64,000 nt of DNA from Apoda limacodes (taxonomy: Eukaryota > Arthropoda > Insecta > Lepidoptera > Limacodidae): positions 5,084,001-5,148,000 of the forward strand of contig OX291552.1 in assembly GCA_946406115.1 (NCBI GenBank). Reading direction: 5' to 3'. The notes under the pieces are model-generated. The model made no database searches, was not told where the DNA came from, and saw only the letters and a program-made list of their open reading frames with translations. The position numbers and the translations under genes are program-made. Below, piece by piece: positions 33,317-46,112 of the stretch; position 1 is the stretch's first letter; each line of letters opens with the position of its first letter.

Positions 33317-34015
33317 TTAAGAAAGATGTGACCATACGGGACCACTGAACCACTGATGATGGTTAATAAATTGTGAGGGAGTTATCCCGCGAGAAATGCA
33401 ATCTGCAATATTTTGGCAACCAGCCACGTGATAAAAATTATCGGGCGATAAAAGAGATTGACACTGAGAAATCCTGTTAGCCACAAAGGTATTGAAACGG
33501 TGGGGAGACGACTTAATCCAACACAAAGCGACTTCTAAATCAGAAAAAGCAAACACTTGTTGAAAAGGATGTCTTTGCGATAAAATATCATAAACAATCC
33601 GAACTAATTTTGCAAGTAAGTACTAATGCGCACAGTTCTAGTCTGGCCAAAGTTACAGTTTTTACTGGCGCTACGCGTGACTTCGAACATGCTAGCGTGA
33701 TGATAGGTGGGTCATTTCCATTTTTGACGCGGAGGTATTAGACACAACCGTATGCCTTTTATCTAACATCCGAAAAACCTAATAGTGCTATTTGCGAGAC
33801 TTTTTTAAAACCCATGTGGCGTGGGAAGTTTAATCCGATAAAAACGGCAATTCTGCAATATACTGTTGCCAGATATTAATAATGTTAATGGGAGGGTACT
33901 CGTCCCAATCGAGTTTAAGAAGCCATAATTCTTTTATTAAAAGCTTAGCGTACAATATAACAGGACCAACTGACCCCAACACGTTATACAGACGAGCGGT
34001 GGCGGTTTTGTGCAA
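33317..34015 (-). pseudogene. BEL2 RNase-H-side region
   Basis: 34015-33830 reads ARLYNVLGSVGPVILYAKLL, then LDWDEYPP, the segment that follows RT in BEL/Pao Pol. 33556-33317 reads FAFSDLEVALCWIKSSPHRF, then FVANRISQ, GCQNIADCISRGITPSQF and WFSGPVW. Stops and indels separate the two between about 33560 and 33830. Confidence 0.75.
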
Positions 34016-34085
34016 TTAAGCGGCGGTTGCGTTATAATAAATTTAAAATTATCGGTAGCGGGATGCCAAGTTAGTCCTAATATTT

Positions 34086-35094
34086 TTAAAGTATCGTCGT
34101 TGTCAAATGTAACACTTTATTTTGCCGATATGACGTAGGTAACTTTTCCAATACTTCAGAAGAGTTACTAGTCCACTTTACTAATTCGAATCCCCCCTTT
34201 TTAAACATGTCAATTAATTCTTGCGGAATCTTTACACTTTCACGAGGACATGAAGATGAAGATGCCAGGTCATCCATGTACATATCACGTTTTACGACCG
34301 AAGCTGCAAGAGGAAAGTTTTCCCTTTCATCGTCAGCCATCTGGCGCAACGTTCTTAAGGCAAGATATGGTGAAGATCGCATACCAAAAGTTAGGCGGTC
34401 GTACTGATATACTTTAATATCGGTATCGGAAGCGAAACGGTACAAAATGCGCTAAAATTTACGGTGCGGTTTTTTAACCTCAATAAAATAGTAACATTTG
34501 CTTGACGTCTGCCAACAAAGCTATCGAAAATACACGAACGTTTAATAAAATGTTAAAGATATCATTTTGTAAGTTTTGCCCGGTATACAAAATATCGTTA
34601 AGCGATAAACCGTTATTAGTTTTAGCACTTGCATCTAGAACAACCCATAGTTTCGTAGTGCTCTTATCGTCCCCGACAACTGGATGATGCGGTAAATAAA
34701 AAAATGGATCAATAGCATCGTCAAGAGACGTAAGCGATAGATATCCCTTCTCTATGTAGTCCCGTATGACGTCATCATAACGTTCACGGAGATCCGGGTA
34801 TCTCACAAATTTTTTCTCAAGCAGAAAATAGCGATTTTTAGCGGTTTTGTAAGAGCTGCCTAATTTATTAGGGTCGTCTTTAAGCGGCAATTCAACTACA
34901 TATCGTCCGTCAGACTTTCTAGTAGTAGTAGCTACATAGTGATCTTCGCATTTTTGATCATCTGGGCTTAAAAATGTTTGGGCAGGTAATTCCTCAATTT
35001 TCCAAAATCTTTCTAAAATCTCGTTCAGCGATTTTTGAGTCGTTAAAAACGTATGCGACGATAGTGGAGGTGCTAATACATCAGCATCCCCCAT
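34086..35094 (-). pseudogene. BEL2 reverse transcriptase
   Basis: 35094-34480 has the N-terminal BEL/Pao block (ILERFWKIEELP, YVVELPLKDDP, YLPHHPVV, LWVVLDASAKTNNGLSLNDI). 34445-34086 has YQYDRLTFGMRSSPYLALRT and the catalytic box DMYMDDLASS, with YMDD intact, followed by FKKGGFELVKWTSNS. About 35 nt between the two frames are out of register, removing part of the segment after LADVKQM. Confidence 0.85.
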
Positions 35095-35382
35095 AATAAT
35101 ATAACCTAAAATGGTTTCTTAGGCGGTAGGTAAGTCAAAGTTGTCAATTTTATTTGACAAAATAAATTAACACCTAATAAAATATCAATATCACCTAGTT
35201 CATAAAATCTGCTAAAGGTAACTGTAACAAACAATCTAACGAACGAATATGAACCTGAGAGTCCGGTAATGTACCGGAAATATTATGAACTACGAGCGGC
35301 TGGATGTTATATTGCTTACTATTCACAAATCGTGAAGTAAAAGTTATAGATGTAATACCTAAAATTTTTTGAGATGTTCCGC

Positions 35383-35577
35383 CTATGCCTTGAACTTCTG
35401 AAAAACGATGTTTTTAGAAATAGATAATTGTAGTCGTTTACAAAAATGCACTGAAATATAATCCTGTTGTGAGGCTAGATCCACTAAACACCTAGCGAGT
35501 TGCTCACGTCCAAAATTATCTATAATTTTAATTTTTGCCGTACCTAACAGTGTAGTCTTAAACCGATGGCCGGGCAA
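35383..35577 (-). pseudogene. BEL2 aspartic protease
   Basis: Reads TLLGTAKIKIIDNFGREQLA, then RCLVDLASQQDYIS, then FCKRLQLSI. The position equivalent to the LLDSGSQ active-site box reads LVDLASQ: the catalytic Asp is kept but the D(S/T)G core is DLA. The frame ends soon after, and the part with the flap (GIGG-like) is out of frame upstream of 35380. Confidence 0.65.
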
Positions 35578-36042
35578 TGTTCACGAGTTACGTTACATGC
35601 AGAAACAAATCCTTCATTAGGATTTTGTTCCGAAGAATTTGACGTAGCTATTTTTACGATGTTAGGATCTGAAACCGAGGTCGAGTTATTAATTGTATGG
35701 GACTTTTTTGCGATGATTTATTAAAATTAGTCATGGTAATTGCATTAAAGTGCAACAAGGAATGGTGTCTTTATGAACAATGTAAACAATTACGCTGTGA
35801 GTTGCAATTAAGTACCCTATGCCGCGTACCTAAACAATTAACGCAATATTTGTTTTGCTTTATGAAATTGTATCTATCTTACGGGGTTAACTTTGAAAAG
35901 TGCGAGCAGTCATAAGATGCGCGTGACCTTGTAACAAGTTCCACATGACGCATACATTCGCATGCGTTTCTTCCGTTTTCACAAAACTCTTGATCAGCGG
36001 CACCGGTTAAGGTAAACGACTAGTAGTAGGCGTAATAATATT

Positions 36043-36992
36043 TTAATAATTATTGATTGTGGATTGCGAATATGCGGAAGAATTTATATTAGAATGGCAC
36101 AGAGCCTTCTTTAGTTCATTTAAAAATGTGGCTAAGGAAACGTATTTAGGTATTTTTTCTTTGCAGCATAAAATTTCAAATGACTTCACGCTTTCAGCAT
36201 CTAACATTCGAAGCGCAATAGTTAAAAACAAAAAATCGGCTAACTCAGGAATATCAACTTGTTTTAGCACGTTAATGGACGTTTTAAACTTATCCATAAA
36301 CGTTTGATAGCCTGTAGACGTTATAGCATTTACTTGTTTCATTTCCAATAATTGGTGAACGTACGAACTAGCGAGACCACGCGAGTCGTCGTAGCGTTGG
36401 ATAAGCGCCCGCCATATGATTTTATAATTTTCTGGAGTCGCGCTTAGGCCGGCGCACACCGACAATGCTTTATCGGACAATTTACCGATCAGGTAATTAA
36501 TACGGCCAACATCAGTCAGCTCGGGGTTATTGTGAATAATATATTTAAACTGTTGGTAAAAGAGCGGCCATTGCCGAATATCTCCAGAAAAAGTAATTAT
36601 TTCAACTGCAGGAAGTTGCTTTTTCATTGAAGAAAAGTTAGGTTTTTGGGGTTCCGTAGATGTTCAAGATAATAAAACGTGTTTAACGTGGCAATATATT
36701 TCTTTTTTTTACCATTATACCAGGATTTATAATCGATTTCACTTGTCGGTTTTAATTTTAAAAATATTTTATTATAAGCATCAAGCGCCTGTTCAAATTC
36801 AGTACGAAGTTTTTCTATGTTAGATACGGGGATCAAAAACGATTCTTTATCTATACGACTAGCTTTAGCCTTTTTCGACAATTTAAAAGTATTTTTTAAG
36901 CGAGCAAATGAGGCGTTGCTCTTAGCTGTCAATATCTGTAACTAGATTTCGTCTTTAGATAGTACATAGTCAACATCCTTTTTGGTAGCCAT
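36043..36992 (-). pseudogene. BEL2 Gag
   Basis: The likely start ATG is 36992-36990 (MATKKDVDYVLSKDEI), with an in-frame TAG at 36944-36942. The frame continues as ASFARLKNTFKLSKKAKASR to about 36660. A one-base shift then leads into LPAVEIITFSGDIRQWPLFY, the BEL/Pao Gag (DUF1759-type) LP...FSGD...W..F motif. Next come INYLIGKLSDKAL and a C-terminal KYVSLATFLNELKKAL, ending at 36043. Two lesions (one nonsense, one frameshift) are visible. Confidence 0.8.
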
Positions 36993-36995
36993 CTT

Positions 36996-38180
36996 TTAAT
37001 AGGAATCGTAACACAAAGTAAGATTAGGCAAAAATCTTTACGGAAGGGAACGCAGCCAATACCTTGTATAAAATATATGTACGGATCCTTAGCGAACAGT
37101 ATGAAATCCCGCTTGCCTTTATCTACAGAGTTTCGGTGCGAACGTAAATAGGTAATATTGTGTTAAGCCGATGCGTCATCGAACTGACTCGGTTTAATAT
37201 CTATCTATTCTGCAAAGAACGGAGAAGCCAGTTATGGAATGTACTCAAAGAGTCGATCGTCGGCGGTAAATTATGTACATACCCACTTATATGTAAAAGT
37301 CTACTAACGGCAGATTTTTGTTGCAAATGAGAATTACATATAAAAAACTAATATCAAATAATAAAATAAGTTAAACAGCAGTTGTAAATAAGTAGTAGGT
37401 ATTAGGTGCACTAAGGGCGAAGCGAAAATATGCGAAAATTAATGTATGTAACCTATTTTACCTACTAGCGGGTGCAGCGTAAAACAAAAAACAAAAGTAC
37501 ATTTTCAATTTATTATAAGTGATTTACCTATATTTAATAAGATTTGGATATATAAAGCACTAAATGTGTTGAATAGGTATAATAAGAAATAAATTAAATT
37601 AAATCCCAGGAACACATGGGAATAAATCCGTCTCGAAACGGACCAAAGCAAATATAGTGATTTGGATGGAAACAGGAGTAGAAATAATTTTAATATAATT
37701 AGAAATAGCTTAAAATTAAGTGGACTGTATATATGGGGAGGAATTTTAAAGGGATATTTGCAAATATTCAAAATTAAACTGTTTTGCACTCACCACGTGC
37801 TTCTTCCATACAATTTGGTCATATGTTCTTATTTTTCTTATCTGGGTTCTTAATTATAACGCTTTATTATCACAGTCGACTGGTTATTCACTTCCAATAT
37901 GTATACATTTCAATATTAAAACTTAACAATTTTATTTTAATTAAAAACACAAAAATGCAGCGGCCGACGACGACTTCATGAGGTTGCGAAGCTAATTTTT
38001 TTTTTTTCGACGGTGCTGACCTCTGTCTTCAATCTTCGAGTGCGATTTATATAGGAAAGGTGTGAGCAAGGGGAGGAAGATAAAAACTATTGCGAACATC
38101 ATTTAAACAGGCATCTACATATTATAGACTGTGCTACAGTGATTCTGTTAATTATTGGTATTATTGTTGGTAGTGTAATT
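36996..38180. other. Leader and possible 5' LTR of BEL2, boundaries unknown
   Basis: For a minus-strand BEL/Pao element the 5' LTR and leader must lie here. I cannot find the second LTR to define it by comparison, and no primer-binding site is convincing. No host coding sequence seen. Confidence 0.35.
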
Positions 38181-38439
38181 ACACTATGGTAATTTGCGTT
38201 GCTTTTTTTATTTTGTGAGCCCCAGGTTTCTTACAACTGATGTGGGTTTTAAGAATCCCGTTTCCAACGTCAGGGTTCTTACTATCAATTCAATCAGCGG
38301 AGGCTGGTCTGCTCTTGCAAACTTTTTTGTATTCTTAGTATTTAGTCTTACTTTTTTGTTTTGTTTATCAAATGTCTAAGTGATGAATACATAAACTGCT
38401 TTTTTTATATTTTGCAATTAGATACTTTTTTATGTTGGC

Positions 38440-38690
38440 TTGTGCTTTATATTTCATGTTTGTAATAAAAAGTGTCCTTTTATGATAGGGAGGGCATTTT
38501 CCAATATTTTAATTGGACGCTGTAAAAGACAGGTAGAAAAGAAATGCCCTTGCTGAGTTTCTTGCCGGTTCTTCTCAGTACAAGGTCTCCCGCCCTATAG
38601 ACTTATGAACCGATGGCGTAGTGACATTCATAAGTGCTCAATTATTGTAGCCTAAATTGAATAAATAATATTGATTTGATTTGAATTCAA
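38440..38690 (+). repeat. LINE 3' end ('CTTGCTGAGTTTCTTGCCGG' type)
   Basis: Contains 'cttgctgagtttcttgccgg' and 'ttcttctca.tacaaggtct', and ends 'aaattgaataaataatattg' followed by tgattt repeats. I know this tail as one of the commonest LINE 3' ends in Lepidoptera. The RT part is absent. Confidence 0.6.
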
Positions 38691-38814
38691 CTGGCGATTT
38701 TTTAGCAAAAAATATCAAAAACTTTGCAGAAAGCCATATAATAATAAAGGTATTGTAATCTGACATTTTTTTACGATAGTATATGTGGTTAAACTAGCCA
38801 AAAATATTCTCGGA

Positions 38815-39010
38815 AAATCTATATCTATACTTTACTTACATAGTATAAAACAAAGTCGCTTCCCGTCGTCTGTAGCGATGTACGCTTAGATCTTTTGAAC
38901 TACCCAACGGATTTAAATGCGGTTTTCATCAATAGGTAAAGTGATTCAAGAGGATGATTTATGTATATTTAAATATTGTTTTATAGTAATTTGATGAAAT
39001 CTGACGATAA
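38815..39010. repeat. Helitron-like repeat fragment
   Basis: 'atatctatactttactta', 'aacaaagtcgcttcccg' and 'gatcttttgaactac.caacggatttaaatgcggttttca' form a phrase series common in lepidopteran Helitron-like repeats. Non-coding. Confidence 0.5.
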
Positions 39011-39349
39011 TTGTTCAAGATGTTGGAAAAATCATGCCAACTGGGAGCTTTACATGGCGTGTGCTGGCAAATACATACATTTCTAACAGATAGCGGTGTA
39101 AGTTAGTTTATCAACATAAACACGTCCAGATTGGGTAAGTGCCTACCTCGTAAGAAATCCGTACGAGTGGAGCTGTGGATAATAGCTACAAAGAAAAATG
39201 AAAAAAGTTCGAAGTTACTTTAATACTGACATTAAGGAAACCTCTAAAATGAAATTTGTTTAATAGGGCAACTACATAAACCGAGTTCAGATTCAGTAAA
39301 AAATAAAAAGCAAGTCTCAAGCCGATATTCACAGGACATTCAGCCACAT

Positions 39350-39560
39350 TGACTGAACTCGAGTGCCACTTCCCTGTATCTTTAGATTGCGTTGGCTTAG
39401 AAGTTTGATTTTTTCACAGCTCTAAAGGACAGTAGACCTGAGTATTTGATATAAATTTTAGCTTGATACCTCCACGCGCTCCTGAGGAATAGGGTCTTGA
39501 CAGACGGACACAAAGTGATAAGGTTTCCGTTTTTTCCTTTCGAGGTACGGAACCCTAAAA
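39350..39560 (+). repeat. 'GTGCGAGTCGGACT'-family repeat, 3' part
   Basis: 'gcttgatacctccacgcgct', 'agggtcttgacagacggaca' and a terminal 'gaggtacggaaccctaaaaa'. Confidence 0.7.
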
Positions 39561-40071
39561 ACTAATATGTAATATTATTTTTTTAAGTATACATCTTAGT
39601 GATTTTAATAACAAGTATACTACACAGGTTGAATAAGTTAGGCAGGGGTTCTTAAGGTTCTATAAACAGCGACCCTTAGGTGGGAAAGTTCTGTGCTGAG
39701 GACATTGTTCGGCTCAAAGTTTTTATGACAAATAGTTACATTTAGGAAATTGGATTCTAAGTTGTATGTATTGATTTTTAACACTTACCGTTTATGTGTA
39801 AACATCCACTAAGAACATTTCACTAATAGCACACTAACGTCACTCGAACTCAGCAAAATAAATTGTTTTGTGTCTTGTAAAAGTTGTAAGAAAAGATAAG
39901 ACACTCGGGTTCATTTTTGTAATACACTTGCTTCATACCCTCAGTTCAAACTATTACTGCGACTATTACATATACTAATCCCTAGCACCATTAAGAGATA
40001 GGGCCTGATGGTTCAGGGACTGACGATTTGCAGTAAAACCTAACACAAATGCAGATCATCTATTAAAATAT
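39561..40071. other. No feature recognised
   Basis: No gene, RNA or clear repeat seen. Confidence 0.4.
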
Positions 40072-40400
40072 GAGTACCTGGAGGACCGAGCAAATGCTCG
40101 GTTTTTTTTAAACAGCGCCATCTATTGTCAAGTAGCTTAAGCGTTGCTTAATAACGCCACCTGTTGTCAAATAGCTTAAGTGTTGCTTAATAACGCCACC
40201 TATTGTCAAGCTTAAGTGTTGCTTATTACTACTCGCCAATTTTCGCCGACGTTTTCTAAAAATGAAACCTAGCTAGATCAATTTATCGACCCGAAAGCCC
40301 CTACATACTAAATTTCATGAAAATCGATGGAGCCGTTTCTGAGATTCAGATTATATATATATACAAGAATTGCTCGTTTAAAGATATTAGATAGATTAAT
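40072..40400 (+). repeat. Repeat with 5' hairpin and ~46-bp tandem units
   Basis: Starts 'acctggaggaccgagcaaat', with a perfect hairpin ccgagc/gctcgg. Three tandem ~46-bp units follow ('gccacctattgtcaa.tagcttaa.gttgctt', 40112-40230). It ends 'atatatatacaagaattgct'. A diverged copy lies in the same orientation at 56636-56960. Confidence 0.7.
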
Positions 40401-41029
40401 ACGATATACCAAACAAGGCCGATATGTCATTCACTCTTTATTCATGTTCAAAATCCGTGCGTAGCTAGGGCCTGACGATTGAAATTGTGGTAAATTTTTC
40501 AACTTTGGAAAATCTTAGCATATTTTTTGAAAGCGCAAAATATTATAATTTGTTGTATGTACGATAAAATAGAGAATTGTTAACTAAAATAAAGTATAAA
40601 GTTGATGTTTCTATAAATATGGGCCCCCTTATACAGACTTTTGGAGTGCGGTCATGCCTAGGAACTGACATTTGGGGTCATTATAAGCGATTTCATATTG
40701 TTTTTAAATACATTTTTATTATAAAATATGTGTGCTAAATAAAACATATTGCGAGCTGTTACTTTACAATTTTGGAATAAAATATTATTAATTATACTAA
40801 AATGTGGTGCGGACAAAGAGTGGTCCTATTTTTTTGGAATGACCACAAATAGACTATTTAATATTTAGTTTTTCGCCAGAACTAAGCGTAAAAACCTGCG
40901 TATTAATATTTTACTAAAAAAAATATCCACAGTATTTACAATTATAATAATTAAAGTTAAATAACAATAATAATCAAAAATAATATTAAAATTTTGCAAA
41001 TGCACTTGAAGTGTTTCTATACAGTGTTT
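40401..41029. other. No feature recognised
   Basis: AT-rich DNA, no gene or structured RNA seen. Confidence 0.4.
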
Positions 41030-41170
41030 TAACAAAAACGACAACCATCTTTCAAAAGAAGCACTAAAGGGTAAAAATAATAATTTCATAAAATCTGATC
41101 TAAATTACCGTTTGAAGTTAGTGTCGTGCAAGTGAAGTGAGTTTAAAACTGTAATTTAGATCGATTGTTT
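41030..41170. repeat. Fragment of 'ACCGGCTTCAAAAA' MITE
   Basis: Degenerate left part: 'gaagcactaaagggtaaaaa', 'aaaatctgatctaaattac' and 'aaactgtaatttagat', matching the hairpin arms at 16318-16545. Confidence 0.6.
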
Positions 41171-41194
41171 TTTTTTCTTAGAAGGGTTTATTTT

Positions 41195-41810
41195 TAGAAT
41201 TTTGTACCTCAAAGGGAAAAAGAAACCCTAATAGGATCACTTTGTTGTCAGTCTGTCTGTCTATCAAGACACTTTTTCTCAGGTACGCGTAAAGGTATCA
41301 AGTTGAAATTAAAACCTAATACTAAGATCTACGGTCCCTTGTTGCTGTAATATAAATCAAGTTTTTAGTCAACGAAATAAAAAAATACGGGCGAAATACG
41401 GCCATTTTTGTTGCATTCACAAATAAATCAAAATCTATGGAGTACTTCTTGTTGTCCTAGAATCATAAAATTTTACATTTACATCACAAATAAAGGTTAA
41501 AATCTAAAATTCGTTAATTTGAAGTCACAACACGTTGAAAAAAGTTTGTCTGTCTGGCAAAACCCTTTTACTCCAGAACGCGTTAAAATTAATATCAAAT
41601 ACTAAAATCTACGGTCACCTTAAAGTTATAAAAAAATTATGCTTCTAAGTTAACGCAATAAAAAATATGCTACATTGCGACACATGTAAATCAAAACCTA
41701 TAAAAACCCAGGGGGTACTGCGCGTAGACCGAGAATCTTGAAATTTGGCAAGAAGTAAGATGTTACATCAAAAATTTAGAAAAAAATCCTTGTTGACACA
41801 TGTCGTCGGG
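41195..41810 (-). repeat. 'GTGCGAGTCGGACT'-family repeats, two in tandem (minus strand)
   Basis: Reverse-complement landmarks: 'tttgtacctcaaagggaaaa', 'gtcagtctgtctgtctatca', 'aaggtatcaagttgaaatta' and, in the second unit, 'gggggtactgcgcgtagacc'. Confidence 0.7.
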
Positions 41811-42111
41811 TTGGGTATTTAATTTGTTAAACATAAACGCTTGAGTGTGAAGCTGTTCATTCAAATGTAAACGATGATCGAATTAAAAAAACATACCTCA
41901 ATTTTCTTATTCAAATTGGAGTTTATTTATAGTATAATATAGTTTCTATCAATCATTTTATGGTCAGCTTCTTTTTGTGTTTTGGAATAATGTATTGAAT
42001 GATTTCAACTATTCAATGCAAGCTTTCCTTTAGAAAAATAATATGCAAGTATAGAAACAAATTCAAACCAGATACAGTATGTAGGATTCATTAATATTAT
42101 AAGTAGTTACT

Positions 42112-42400
42112 TAAAATCCATACTTAATATAATAAATGCGAATGTTAGTTTGTTTGTTTGTCTTCCCCTCACATCGCAACGAAGCTTTCAATTGAGCTGA
42201 AATTAGGTACAAAGATAAAGAAACACGAAGACGGACTTAGGTTTTACCCTAAAAAATTCACAAGTTCCCGCAGGAATAACTATAACCGAATTCCACGTCG
42301 ACAAACAACAGTCTATAGTGAACTTTCTAACTAAAATCAAGAAGTTGCCTTTAAAATCCCACGTCGTTATAACCTAATTTAGCGCAGGCTAAAACTAGTA
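42112..42400. repeat. Helitron-like repeat
   Basis: 'acttaatataataaatgcga', 'gtttgtttgtttgtcttccc', 'cgcaacgaagctttcaattg', 'cgcaggaataactataaccg' and a terminal 'aaaactagta'. Same family as 61320-61622. Confidence 0.6.
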
Positions 42401-42743
42401 AATAATAAAAAAATATGTTAGACTATAAAAGCCCTCGACCTACTTAAATCATATATTTCAGCATGGCTTTGGCTGCGTAGATAAGTACGTAAGCCAGCAG
42501 CCCTTCAACCGAGGCTGGTTGGCGCACGATCTAAGCTAGGTAGATGCAGTTGCAATAGAGCCCTTCTGACAATTTTGGGTCATCATTATAAGATAATCCG
42601 AATTAATGAAAACAATAATCTAACATTATTAGAATTTTGAGCGAGAAATATAATAATATATATGAATAAATAAAAAAATAAATATTAAAAAAGAGAGTAC
42701 CAATCCAATGTATATTTACACATTAATAATAAAAATATGTTAA

Positions 42744-42748
<5 letters not shown>

Positions 42749-42790
<42 letters not shown>

Positions 42791-42794
42791 TGTA

Positions 42795-42825
<31 letters not shown>

Positions 42826-42829
42826 TTGA
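42749..42829. repeat. (TG)n microsatellite
   Basis: About 80 bp of TG repeats with a few interruptions, directly beyond the 3' end of LINE 2 (read as CA repeats on the LINE strand). Confidence 0.9.
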
Positions 42830-42889
42830 GGGTGTTGATTAGATGCGGGTTTTTGTTGGTTGCAAGAACTCTGTTTAACTACTAATGAC

Positions 42890-45470
42890 TGTGAGGAGTT
42901 TTTCTACCTCACTATAGTCCAAGGGCTTTAATTTTTTATACATATATTTTATACTTTTTATTACATTTATTATACACATAAGGGGCAAGAAAATTAAAAT
43001 GTTTTTGTGCAAGTGTTGATTTTATACGCGGCAGTGGACAGCGATCAATTCGGTTTGATAATACTGGTAGGTCGGGAACTATCGTTCTGTGATACCTTCT
43101 CAGTATTTCACAGATATATATCTTTCTCACTGATAGGATACCGGAGATTTCATAAACTTCTTGTGTAGGATGTCTATATGGCAAGAACATAAGTACCTTC
43201 AATACTGCACGCTGAGACCTTTCTGCACATATAAGTGAAGTTTTGGCTGCGCCTCCCCAAGCACCGATGCAGTACCTTATTAGGCATTCACATAACGCTT
43301 TGTATGTTTTGACCAACAGTTTTATGTCAGCTACATAGCGTAGGTTTTTGAATACATAGGTCATCTTTCTAATTCTAGCAGCCGTAGACTCTATGTGTTT
43401 GTTCCATGTAAGTTTGTCATCTACTACTATGCCTAAATACTAAATATGAGAGACTCTGGTCAGTCGCATTTATGTTTATCTATTCCTCTGTTACATGGAA
43501 ATGTATGTAGTTTAAGCTTCTGTGTCACTGTCCCGATATTGTCTTACTGAAGCACATGTATTTGGTTTTATTCGTATTGAGAGACAACAGACTATTTTCT
43601 AGCCAGGTTGTAACTAGCTAAGCCATTTTCAGCCAGTTGGAATGAAACATCCCATGTTTTCCCATGGAAGATAAGGACGGTATCATCAGTAAACATAAGT
43701 AGGACAATGTCCAATGGGGCAACGGCATCACATATATCATTAATATAAATGAGAAATAGCGTAGGCCCAAGTGTGCTACCTTGTGGAATTCCGTTTCCAC
43801 AATGTAATGAGTCACCTATTGTCCAGCTATTCTCACTCTCTGTGACCTATCTGGCAAGTAATCTTTGAACCACTTTAAAGCCACTCCTCTTATACCAACA
43901 TTTTCCAATCGCGTTAGTAGTATTGGAATCGAAACAGTATCAAACGCCTTTTGTAGGTCCAAAAAGACTCCAACACATGTTTCGCCTCTGTCCAAGTAAG
44001 ATACTAAATTAGTGGTAAGTGACAAAACAGCGTCTTCTGTCGATGTATTTGCTCTAAAGCCAAATTGGCATTTGTTAAGTAGCTGGTTTTTTTCAATAAA
44101 GCTTGTGATTCTTTTATTTGCAATTTTTTCCAGAACCTTTGAAAGCATCGACAGAAGAGAAATGGGTCGATGGTTAGTTGCTTCGTTATCACCAGATTTA
44201 AATATGGCACAAACTACAGCTTTTTTAAATGCTGTGGGAAATATACCTGATTCAAGACTTAAATTGCAGAGGTATGTAATGGGTTGGGCAAGTGAGATAA
44301 TATTTTGTTTTTAAATATTAGCAGTGTTTTATCCCATCCCGGTGCACTGTGACTTTTAAGTCCCAAAATGACACTTCTCACCTCATATGGGTCAGTAGGT
44401 GTAAACATCATAGAATTCATAGGGGCAGGGTCCGTTTTGGCTTGTCTGGCAAGATCATCTTCGCACACATTCATACGGTTCAGCAGTGTTTTGGCTAAAG
44501 AGCCTCCAATTGATGTAAAATGCTGGTTTACTGTATTAAGAGATTTAATTGCTGAATTTAATTGGTTCATTATTGCGATTCATTTCACAGACTTCTTTTA
44601 TTACCTTCCAAGTGTCTTTAATATTGCCATTGGTTTTATTAAGTTTATTTCGTTAATATTATATTTTCAGATTTTTAATGACAATATTACAGGAATTTCT
44701 ATATTTTATGTATTGTTGTTTTTTTTGTAAATCATTTGTTGATAAAGCTTTTTTATGTAATCTATCTCTTTTCCTTATACATTTGACAAATCCTTTCGTT
44801 ATCCAAGGTTTAACTGGTCTAAGTCGGTTAGTAGTGGTTACACTTGATGTGTTTTCTACAATTGTCTTTGTTAGCTTGATTAATATTATTTCTGCTGCAT
44901 CGTTTGTATCAGTAGTGTTATAAAGGTCTTCCCATGTCATTTCAGTAAGCGTTTTATTAATTTTGATATAGTCTATTGCAGTTTTACTAAGCTCAGGAGT
45001 GATTTTTCTAATTATTGTTTTATTTATATATAATAATATGGGTAAATGATCAGTGATTTGCTGTTCAAATACCACTGTTCTCCAAGAGGAGGGGCATTTA
45101 ATCATGAAGTGATCAATACATGTATTAATTCGAGTGGGCTTAGTAATTCCTTGTCTAAGACCGTGCAACGCCATTAAATTTAGATAATCTTGAGCTGCGG
45201 ATGATAGATTTTCGGGCAGGGTATCAATATTAATATCACCTGTGAAGATTATGTTTTTCGTACGTATATTTGTGAGTACTTTGTCAAGCGACTCTAGGTA
45301 AGGGCTCACATTTTTGAAACTTGGGGATCGATATGAACAAATTATTGAATAATCTGGTTTAATATTAATAACCAGACAGTTTCCGTCACTAAACTCTGTT
45401 TCACAAACACTTGTCCTAATTGCACTGCGTACATATACGACTACTCCATCATTTTGATTATATCAGCCAA
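42890..45470 (-). pseudogene. Non-LTR retrotransposon ORF2 (LINE 2): endonuclease to C-terminus, several lesions
   Basis: Minus-strand order: endonuclease C-terminal half (about 45465-44920, with DGVVVYVRSAIR, NIIFTGDINID and QITDHLPILLYINK), linker (to 44570), RT fingers (44570-44259, LGLKSHSAPGWD), RT core (44148-43816, LSKVLEKIANKRI, KCQFGFRANTSTEDAV, GVFLDLQKAFDTV) and, after a frameshift near 43840, GIPQGSTLGPTLFLIYIND. The catalytic box is FTDDT, where FADD/YADD is usual. The C-terminal domain is 43364-42936 (YCIGAWGGAAKTSL, KHFNFLAPYVYNK). The 5' end of the element is missing. Clade not assigned. Confidence 0.85.
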
Positions 45471-46090
45471 ACGAGACTCACGATCTGATTAATTTACTTA
45501 TGGATTTACTCGTCTTATCAAGCGCTATGAGCTATTTTCATAAATTGTTCAAATAAGCAAAAACTTAAATCTGTCACGAAGGTGGCGATGAGAATCGTGG
45601 CGATGAGAATTACTCTAAATAGCTAGCTATAAACACTGGGTAGAAAGATTTGACTACAAAAGAAACCGATCATATATCAGGAATGTAATCACTAGCCAAT
45701 AAGCGCTTCTGTTAGTTCAAAAAGTTCATACCAGCCAATCAGCGCTTACGATTCACAATTATTCGCGATAATCCTAAAATGAACTCGGATTTTTGCAATA
45801 ATTCTAACAGTAGCTCGGAATATTACAAAACTCATTCTTATTTTCCAGTAATCCGGTCTTTAGGCAAGTGTCCTAGGATTTTCTTAATAATCCGACATAT
45901 ATACATCCAACAAAAGCTCATGGAAGGTGTTTTGGGATGTCGGTGCTGTAATTTCCTGTTGTCATCCAAACCATTAGCAGAAATGAAAAAGCTTCATCGA
46001 GCAATGGAAAGTGGCTAAAGATCAATAGACAATTGAATGCCATTAGTTAATAAAGTCATTTAATTTTTTACTTCTTTGTGATTTGTAATA
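45471..46090. other. Spacer downstream of esterase gene 2
   Basis: No gene recognised. Contains short local repeats ('ggtggcgatgagaa.' twice near 45582-45610, and 'accagcca.t.agcgctt' twice near 45693-45750). Confidence 0.4.
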
Positions 46091-46096
46091 TTTATT
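46091..46096 (-). promoter_or_regulatory. Polyadenylation signal of esterase gene 2
   Basis: AATAAA on the minus strand, 16 nt beyond the stop codon at 46115-46113. Its position is plausible for a short 3' UTR. Confidence 0.5.
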
Positions 46097-46112
46097 ATAC
46101 TCCTTTACTTTA

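Larger units (their letters stand above)
32070..36995 (-). mobile_element. BEL/Pao LTR retrotransposon (BEL2), internal region
   Basis: On the minus strand the order is Gag (36992-36043), protease (35577-35383), RT (35094-34086), RNase H side (34015-33317) and integrase (33277-32070): a complete BEL/Pao gene set. Stops and frameshifts occur in every part, but most catalytic motifs are still visible. The 3' end runs into a short repeat near 32130 and no 3' LTR is seen; the 5' LTR should lie in 37000-38000 but I could not delimit it. Less decayed than BEL1. Confidence 0.85.
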